A stretch of 48,144 nt of DNA from JBIOJM01 sp044450785. GTDB taxonomy: Bacteria; Planctomycetota; Planctomycetia; Isosphaerales; Isosphaeraceae. The DNA lies in contig JBIOJM010000027.1 of assembly GCA_044450785.1 (NCBI GenBank), positions 1 through 48,144 on the forward strand, read 5' to 3'. Every line of letters starts with the position of its first letter. Positions within the stretch are counted from its first letter, which is position 1. Positions 43,382 through 48,144 of this stretch are shown here, one piece after another. The notes under the pieces were generated by a model that had not been told where the DNA came from, searched no databases, and saw only the letters and a program-made list of their open reading frames with translations. Position numbers and translations under genes: made by a program.

Positions 43382-44296
43382 TCAGAGCGAGTCGGCGTTG
43401 CGGCCCCAGGGCTTCTGGATGTCGGTGATCAGGCGGCCTTCCTTGAAGATCGAGACCGTCCCGGTCGATTGGGAGATGCAAAGCGCGATCGCCTGGGTCA
43501 TGGCCGTGATGCTGGCCGCGGCCTCGTGGCGCGTGCCCAGGCCCTGCGGCAATCGCCCGTCGAGCTTGCTCCGCGGAGCCAGGTAGCGGCCCGCGGCCAG
43601 GATCACTCCGTCGCCCCGGACGATGAACGCTCCGTCGATCGCCGAGAACTCCTTGATCGTTTCCTCCAACCGAGGGTCGAGGATATTTCGTTCGGACTCG
43701 GGGTAGCCGTGGAACGGGTTGATCACGAGCTGGTGGCTCTGCACCAGGACCTGGTCGCTGTCGCCGATCACGAACAGGGTGCCGACCGGGCGCCCCTCCC
43801 GCCCCTCCACGCCGAGCTCGCCGGCCAGGGTGAGGACGCGTTCGAACACGGTCGGCGTCACATCGCCGGGCAGCGGGTCCGCGGTCGAGGCCGAGAACAG
43901 CTCGATCTCGGTCCCCATGTCGAGCACCATGATTGTGTCGATCGTCTCCGAGCGGTCGACGCCCGCGAGGCAGAGAATGCGGTCGCCGGCCTGGATCAAC
44001 CGCTCGGCCGCCGCGACCAGGATGGCGACCTTGATCTGTCCGGCGCGGGTCATGGCGATATCGGGCAACTTAAGGACCGTGCAGAGGTCTTTCCACTCAT
44101 CAGGCGCGCGAAAGCTCGGCCGGCGCGACACCAGGATGATCCGGAAACCGACGTCTTCGATCAGCGCCGACAAGTCGGAGCCGGCGTCGACGACGTCGGC
44201 ATGCAGCAGGATGACCTTGGCGGCGACTTCGCGGGCGATCGCGTGTGCGTGCAGGACCATGCTTCGTGTCAGCGTTTTCACTGTCGTTCGCTTCAC
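43382..44296 (-). CDS. diadenylate cyclase domain protein (DacZ/CdaZ-like)
   Basis: A 304-residue protein. The C-terminal ~100 residues carry the DAC (DisA N-terminal) signatures: D221-G-A in AIDGAFIVRGDG and RHEAA (256-260) in LGTRHEAAASIT, where RHRxA is the usual form. The N-terminal ~130 residues look like the pyruvate-kinase C-terminal fold (MVLHAHAIAREVAAKVILLH). This architecture matches DacZ/CdaZ enzymes, which make c-di-AMP from ATP without a membrane anchor. Arg to Glu at the third motif position is unusual and could affect activity. The gene overlaps the upstream secreted protein by 4 bases (ATGA), so the two are coupled. Confidence 0.75.
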   Translation of the reverse strand: MKRTTVKTLTRSMVLHAHAIAREVAAKVILLHADVVDAGSDLSALIEDVGFRIILVSRRPSFRAPDEWKDLCTVLKLPDIAMTRAGQIKVAILVAAAERLIQAGDRILCLAGVDRSETIDTIMVLDMGTEIELFSASTADPLPGDVTPTVFERVLTLAGELGVEGREGRPVGTLFVIGDSDQVLVQSHQLVINPFHGYPESERNILDPRLEETIKEFSAIDGAFIVRGDGVILAAGRYLAPRSKLDGRLPQGLGTRHEAAASITAMTQAIALCISQSTGTVSIFKEGRLITDIQKPWGRNADSL

Positions 44297-46164
44297 GGGG
44301 GGCTTGGCTGAGACGGTCGAAGGTCACGATTCGGCGTGGAGGTGAACTCGATCGCGATCTGAAGAACGCCGAGATCGTCGAGTTCCCTGGCCTTTCTGGC
44401 CATGCCCGTCAATTCCAGGCGGACCGTGTTCTTGCCGGCATGCAGCAGGCCCGCGGGGATCGGGATCGCGACCCGTTCGGCAGTCTCGTTTCGCGTCTTG
44501 ATGTATCGGTTCAGGTAATCGATGCGCTGTCCGTTGACGACGATGTAGGTCCTGAGCTCACCCTTGCGCACCAAGTGCGAGTAGTTCGGGTCGTTGTCTT
44601 CACCCACGACCTGGACGACGTCGAGCACGAGAGCACAGGGACGGTCGGGAACTTCGGCCAGATCGATCGTCCGGTCGAGCGAGCTCCCTTCTGGTTGGGG
44701 AGGGTCGAGCACCGGCGCGGTCGTGGACATCTCATCCCCCAGGTGATGGGCCGCCGGGTCGATCAAGAGCCGGCGTCCCTGCCCGCGCACGAGGAGCGTC
44801 CGGACGTGTTCGCGAGGAATCGACAGGATGCCGGAATAGGGCGTCGCCAGGGTCACGGCCTGATCCGAGAGCGCGGTGAGCGCCCCTTCCGCGAAATCCA
44901 GGTTCTCGGGGTCGTCGCCGGGCGCGGAACGCCACTGAGCTCGCACCAGGAGCCCCTCGACCGGGGTGCCCGCGGCCGGTGAACGGCGGAAATAAACACC
45001 GGAGACGTCACTCCACGACAGGGAGATCGGCTCCCCCACGACGGTCATGCTCAGGCGCTCGCCGTTGGCCTGTCCAATGTCCCCGTAAAGTTGATCGCCG
45101 ACGACCAGCCGTGCCTCGTCCTGGGCGACATCGAGCTCGATGCTGGCTGGCGGTTCCGCGAACCGGATCAGGTGCAGGTCGTCGAAGTGGCCGGCCAGGG
45201 TCTGGGGTGGCGACCCTGGTGCTCCTGATCCTTGCGCCGCCGCCGAGCTTGCCAGCCGGATGGCGGTCAGCGGGCCCTCGGGGCCCTTGCCGTGCGCCAG
45301 CTCCTTACCGTCGACGGAGATCTCGGTCTGATCGGGGCCGAACCGGAGGGCGAAGCGGTGCCAGCCCGGCGTGCGAGCCAGCCGCTGGACGGCCAGGGCG
45401 GGACCGCTCGGGGACTCGACAGCCAGGCTCTCTTCCGACCAACCCAGCACGACGCGCCAGACCGACTTGCCGGTTGGTCCTTGGTAGGTCAGCTCGATGA
45501 ACCACTGCTGACCGGCGACGACCGCCCCGTCGTCGAGGAAAGCGAGGTCGAACCGGCCCGTCGCCAGCGGCTCTTCCAGCCGGTGGACAAGCGAAGCTCC
45601 CCCGGCGGGTAAGCGCAGACTGCGCCGGTCGGAGAGATGCGGCCGCTCGACCAGGCTGGGTTTGCCGGAGAGTGACCACCGTGACGCGTCGAGCGTCTCG
45701 AAACCGTCGACCAGGACTCTCGCCTCGCCGGGGCGCTGAACCACCGCCTGCACGCCGGGCCGAGGCAGCGTCACCTCGCCGGCTTGCCAGCTCACTCCGA
45801 GACGGACCGTCGTTCGACTGATGCTCCGAAGCGAGCCCGATAGCCGCAAGGCGTCCCCGACAAGGACCCGGAACGGAGGGATGTTGGCCAGAGAATCCGG
45901 ACCGGACCCGTTGAAATGGATGACCGAGCCCGGTTCCAGGACTCGTGGCGCAGATGCATCGGTCGGGATGAATCCGAAGCCGGTCCGAGCATCCCCCGTC
46001 AGCCGCCCCTGGACCCGCTGGCCGCCGGGACGTTCGAGCGACTCCACCCTGGATTGACCCAGTCCGCGGTTGGCCGGCACCGCCAGCAGCACGGCCCACG
46101 CACCGGCTGCGGCGACAATGGCTCGCATGATCCGCGGCTGCTTCCTGATTGACTGCGTATTCAT
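44293..46164 (-). CDS. secreted lectin-like protein of unknown function
   Basis: A 623-residue protein with a signal peptide (residues ~12-36, IMRAIVAAAGAWAVLLAVPA). Residues ~150-325 look like a concanavalin-A/laminin-G type beta sandwich (FETLDASRWSLSGKPSL, GWHRFALRFGPDQTEISVDG). A repeated small beta module surrounds it (LVGDALRLSGSLRSIS, LVVGDQLYGDI), and a final beta domain at ~500-610 may be carbohydrate-binding (GLLHAGKNTVRLELTGMA). No catalytic motif was found. It is upstream of and overlaps the DAC-domain gene, an unexpected pairing of an exported protein and a nucleotide-signalling enzyme. It is divergent from the PIG-L gene. Confidence 0.75.
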   Translation of the reverse strand: MNTQSIRKQPRIMRAIVAAAGAWAVLLAVPANRGLGQSRVESLERPGGQRVQGRLTGDARTGFGFIPTDASAPRVLEPGSVIHFNGSGPDSLANIPPFRVLVGDALRLSGSLRSISRTTVRLGVSWQAGEVTLPRPGVQAVVQRPGEARVLVDGFETLDASRWSLSGKPSLVERPHLSDRRSLRLPAGGASLVHRLEEPLATGRFDLAFLDDGAVVAGQQWFIELTYQGPTGKSVWRVVLGWSEESLAVESPSGPALAVQRLARTPGWHRFALRFGPDQTEISVDGKELAHGKGPEGPLTAIRLASSAAAQGSGAPGSPPQTLAGHFDDLHLIRFAEPPASIELDVAQDEARLVVGDQLYGDIGQANGERLSMTVVGEPISLSWSDVSGVYFRRSPAAGTPVEGLLVRAQWRSAPGDDPENLDFAEGALTALSDQAVTLATPYSGILSIPREHVRTLLVRGQGRRLLIDPAAHHLGDEMSTTAPVLDPPQPEGSSLDRTIDLAEVPDRPCALVLDVVQVVGEDNDPNYSHLVRKGELRTYIVVNGQRIDYLNRYIKTRNETAERVAIPIPAGLLHAGKNTVRLELTGMARKARELDDLGVLQIAIEFTSTPNRDLRPSQPSPP

Positions 46165-46335
46165 GGCCCTGATTGTACGGCGTCATTCGATCGCGGGGCA
46201 AGGCGGCCAATCCTTGTCGCGAGGCCGGCATCGATCATAGGCTGGAGAGGTGATCGTCCATTACCTGAGGATTCGCGGGTGCGCGAGCTTCGGGCTCGGC
46301 GCCGCCAAATTCGAACAAAAGGGGAGCACAATTTC

Positions 46336-47280
46336 ATGCACGGGAGCCGATCGGGTTTTTTATCGCCACGGATCTGGCCTGCCATCCTGGCGATCTACGT
46401 GGGTCTGGCGTCGACGACTGCCCGGGCGGCCGATCCGCCGAACGAGGCCAACCGTCCATTGCGGATCATCGTTTTCGGTGCTCACCCCGACGATTGCGAG
46501 CTGGAAGCCGGCGGGACGGCCGCTCGATGGTCGAGGCTGGGCCATAAGGTCAAGTTCGTCAGCGTGACCAACGGCGACATCGGCCACTACCAGATGGCCG
46601 GTGCCATCCTGGCGCGCCGCCGTACGAGTGAGGTCAAAAAGTGCGCGGAGATTCTGGGCATCGAGACCGAGGTGCTGGACATTCACGACGGCGAACTACT
46701 CCCGACCCTGGAAAACCGCCGGATCATCACCCGCAAGATCCGCGAGTGGCAGGCCGACGTCGTGATCGCGCACCGGCCCAACGATTATCACCCCGACCAC
46801 CGCTACACGGGAATCCTGGTCCAGGACGCGGCCTTCATGGTGATCGTTCCGAGCTTCTGCCCCGACGTGCCGGCCCTGCGCAGAAACCCGGTTTTCCTCT
46901 ACACCGAGGACGATTTCAAAAAGCCGAACCCGTTCGCTCCCGACGTCGTGGTGCCCATCGATTCGGTTTTCGACCTCAAGGTTGCGTGCATCGACGCTCT
47001 CGAGTCGCAGTTCTACGAATGGAACCCCTGGCTCTTCGGATATCTCGCCGAGGTGCCCAAGGATAAGGCCGCCCGGCTCGAATGGACCCGCAATCGGGCC
47101 GCCAAGCGCTACGCCAGCCTTGCCGACCGCTTCCGCCCCAAGCTCATCGAGCTATTGGGAGCCGAAAAGGGAAATGCGGTCAAGTATGCCGAGAGCTTCG
47201 AGATCTGCGAGTACGGCACTCAGCCGGCGCGGGCGGAGCTGATGAGAATATTCCCGTTCTTTGATATTACCAGGCACTAA
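46336..47280 (+). CDS. secreted PIG-L family deacetylase
   Basis: A 314-residue enzyme with signal peptide (ILAIYVGLASTTARAAD). ATG 46336 is used because it follows GGGGAG by ~9 bases and directly precedes the signal; an in-frame ATG at 46279 would add a basic leader. The zinc site is present: H50-PDD (AHPDDCELEAGGT) and H152-PDH (YHPDHRYTG). PIG-L/LmbE enzymes remove N-acetyl groups from sugars such as GlcNAc. Export suggests it acts on cell-envelope or environmental glycans. It is monocistronic as far as visible. Confidence 0.92.
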   Translation: MHGSRSGFLSPRIWPAILAIYVGLASTTARAADPPNEANRPLRIIVFGAHPDDCELEAGGTAARWSRLGHKVKFVSVTNGDIGHYQMAGAILARRRTSEVKKCAEILGIETEVLDIHDGELLPTLENRRIITRKIREWQADVVIAHRPNDYHPDHRYTGILVQDAAFMVIVPSFCPDVPALRRNPVFLYTEDDFKKPNPFAPDVVVPIDSVFDLKVACIDALESQFYEWNPWLFGYLAEVPKDKAARLEWTRNRAAKRYASLADRFRPKLIELLGAEKGNAVKYAESFEICEYGTQPARAELMRIFPFFDITRH

Positions 47281-47559
47281 CCTCCGGACGTTTGAACGCG
47301 AACGGGCATGAGGGAAACACCGAGGACGTAAGGCGCATACGAGTGTGTTGGGGAAAAACCGCTCGCAGGTGCCACCGCCTTACGGGCATTGGAGTTACGT
47401 CTAATGGCGATCTTTGCTCGTCGAACGTATCCGCGAAGCAACGTCCTATCAGATTGTTACTTCGCGCGTGACGGGAGATTTTCCGGGCGCTTCGTCTTCG
47501 TGAGCGTGATCAGACGCCCCATCCTCTGGGCGGCCCTGACCATTGGTATTACCGGCTGG
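47281..47559. other. non-coding region before the HEPN gene
   Basis: No gene supported. A 73-codon frame (47389-47610) lacks a ribosome site, resembles nothing and runs into the promoter candidate. No hairpin or repeat stood out. Confidence 0.4.
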
Positions 47560-47586
47560 TTGCCCGTAGGTTGGCGACGGTACAAT
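47560..47586 (+). promoter_or_regulatory. promoter candidate for the HEPN gene
   Basis: TTGCCC (47560-47565) and TACAAT (47581-47586) with a 15-base spacer, slightly short. Transcription would start near 47593, 31 bases before the GTG at 47624. The alternative ATG at 47585 would lie inside the -10 box, which supports the GTG start. Confidence 0.35.
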
Positions 47587-47623
47587 GCCCTTGGAATGTC
47601 GCGGTGGTGATGGAGTCGGTGGG

Positions 47624-48046
47624 GTGAAGCGGGCAGATTGGCAGAAGTTGGCCGAAGAGCGGGTGAAGGATGCCAAGGTGCTGCTCGACGGCGGCCAGTG
47701 GGCGGGGGCGTACTACCTAGCCGGATACGCGATCGAATGCGGCCTGAAGTCTTGTGTGCTGGCTTATGTCGAGAAGAATGCCGACGTCATCTACCGCGAG
47801 AAGAAATATTCCGAGAATTGCTGGACGCATGATATCGGCACTTTGGTCAAAGCCAGCGGACTGGACGCCATCCGTCTCGCCGAGTCCAACGCCAATCCGG
47901 CCTTCGGCGTGAACTGGGGGCATGCCCAGAAGTGGAGCGAGACGATGCGCTACCAGTTCACGCCCGAGTCGGATGCAAAGCGGCTCTACGAAGCCGTCAC
48001 TCATCACGTCAACGGGGTGCTTCCATGGATACGAATCCACTGGTGA
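47624..48046 (+). CDS. HEPN-domain protein
   Basis: A 140-residue protein. I choose GTG 47624 (KRADWQKLAEERVKDAKVLL), eight bases after GGAG and downstream of the promoter candidate. The HEPN core is AGAYYLAGYAIECGLKSCVL, a form typical of small stand-alone HEPN proteins. HEPN domains are often RNases or partners of nucleotidyltransferases in toxin-antitoxin pairs. The classic RxxxxH RNase motif is not evident, so it may be a binding partner rather than a nuclease. It overlaps the next gene by 22 bases, indicating a two-gene unit. Confidence 0.85.
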   Translation: MKRADWQKLAEERVKDAKVLLDGGQWAGAYYLAGYAIECGLKSCVLAYVEKNADVIYREKKYSENCWTHDIGTLVKASGLDAIRLAESNANPAFGVNWGHAQKWSETMRYQFTPESDAKRLYEAVTHHVNGVLPWIRIHW

Positions 48047-48144
48047 TCGAGGAAACGGATGCCGGGGCGGCGCTGATCCGAAGGTTTCAGGAATACATGC
48101 CGGTCGAAGCGGCATTTTGGCTCAATCCCGCCGAGGAGGGCGGA
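48025..48144 (+). CDS. partner gene of the HEPN protein, 5' part only (cut by window end)
   Basis: ATG 48025 opens a frame to the end of the window (40 codons: MDTNPLVIEETDAGAALIRR, FQEYMPVEAAFWLNPAEEGG). It starts inside the HEPN gene, so translation is probably coupled. Too little is present to assign a family; it does not show a nucleotidyltransferase motif in this part. Confidence 0.6.
   Translation, partial: MDTNPLVIEETDAGAALIRRFQEYMPVEAAFWLNPAEEGG

Noticed and set aside
43085..44311. 408-codon plus-strand frame opposite the DAC-domain gene
   Set aside because: Low-complexity composition and complete overlap with the well-supported minus-strand gene.
47389..47610. 73-codon frame before the HEPN gene
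   Set aside because: No ribosome site or similarity, and it ends inside the HEPN promoter region.
1..48144. CRISPR array, tRNA or rRNA genes
   Set aside because: No regularly spaced direct repeats of 23-40 bases and no cloverleaf or rRNA-like segment was noticed by eye; a dedicated scan would be needed to exclude a tRNA.

Overview
The window reads as a chromosomal segment of a planctomycete, most likely of the Isosphaera/Singulisphaera group. This is inferred from family content; no 16S or other marker is present. The pointers are high GC, secreted proteins opening with the planctomycete LE-x-R-x-LLS type motif (745-1425 and 38996 onward), DUF4058 and Uma2 proteins, an ECF sigma factor overlapping a Ser/Thr kinase with a WD40 tail, and a sigma-factor relative with a membrane/coiled-coil tail.

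Layout. 1-4453: two TolC-like outer-membrane proteins (the first cut by the window edge) flanking a small secreted protein, then a secreted PDZ protein. 4471-4869: remnant of a kinase TPR tail. 5059-6108: DUF389 membrane protein. 6186-11210: two full-length GlgX-type debranching enzymes with a decayed PolX-type PHP domain wedged between them. 11211-12459: a graveyard with hairpins, a broken ParD-like antitoxin and an internally deleted planctomycete protein. 12551-12856: Rieske ferredoxin. 12994-22033: the main operon, comprising an NHL lipoprotein (one-base frameshift), a 1031-residue vWA/amidotransferase-like membrane protein, a MoxR ATPase, a small membrane protein, a DUF58 protein, a 45-residue microprotein and a BatA-like vWA protein. 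This is a Bat/aerotolerance-type chaperone cluster. 22044-26030 (minus): DUF4058, then a membrane metallophosphoesterase overlapping a PAS-GAF-receiver protein. 26414-29736: a lower-GC Fic protein, an isochorismatase-family hydrolase and a class V aminotransferase with a duplicated 3' tail. 30159-38464: a sigma-factor relative that has lost its core, a Bat-associated coiled-coil protein, a Uma2 nuclease with heptad repeats, and an overlapping ECF sigma/WD40 kinase pair. 38996-41816: a large repeat protein, frameshifted and capped by a decayed REP-associated (IS200-like) transposase element. 42227-43309: a RelE/Phd toxin-antitoxin locus with a frameshifted toxin, and a half-deleted retropepsin with its usual small partner. 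43382-46164: a DacZ-like diadenylate cyclase domain protein overlapping a secreted lectin-like protein. 46336-47280: secreted PIG-L deacetylase. 47624-48144: HEPN protein and the start of its partner.

The striking feature is the density of gene remnants: at least eight decayed genes, several recognisable across stop codons or frameshifts. Three are broken by one base in or beside G/C runs, so sequencing error must be excluded before calling them true pseudogenes. No tRNA, rRNA or CRISPR array was recognised by eye. The best candidates for new biology are the Bat-type operon with its NHL lipoprotein and microprotein, the sensor/phosphoesterase overlap, the sigma-derived membrane coiled-coil protein, and the DacZ-like/secreted lectin-like pair.
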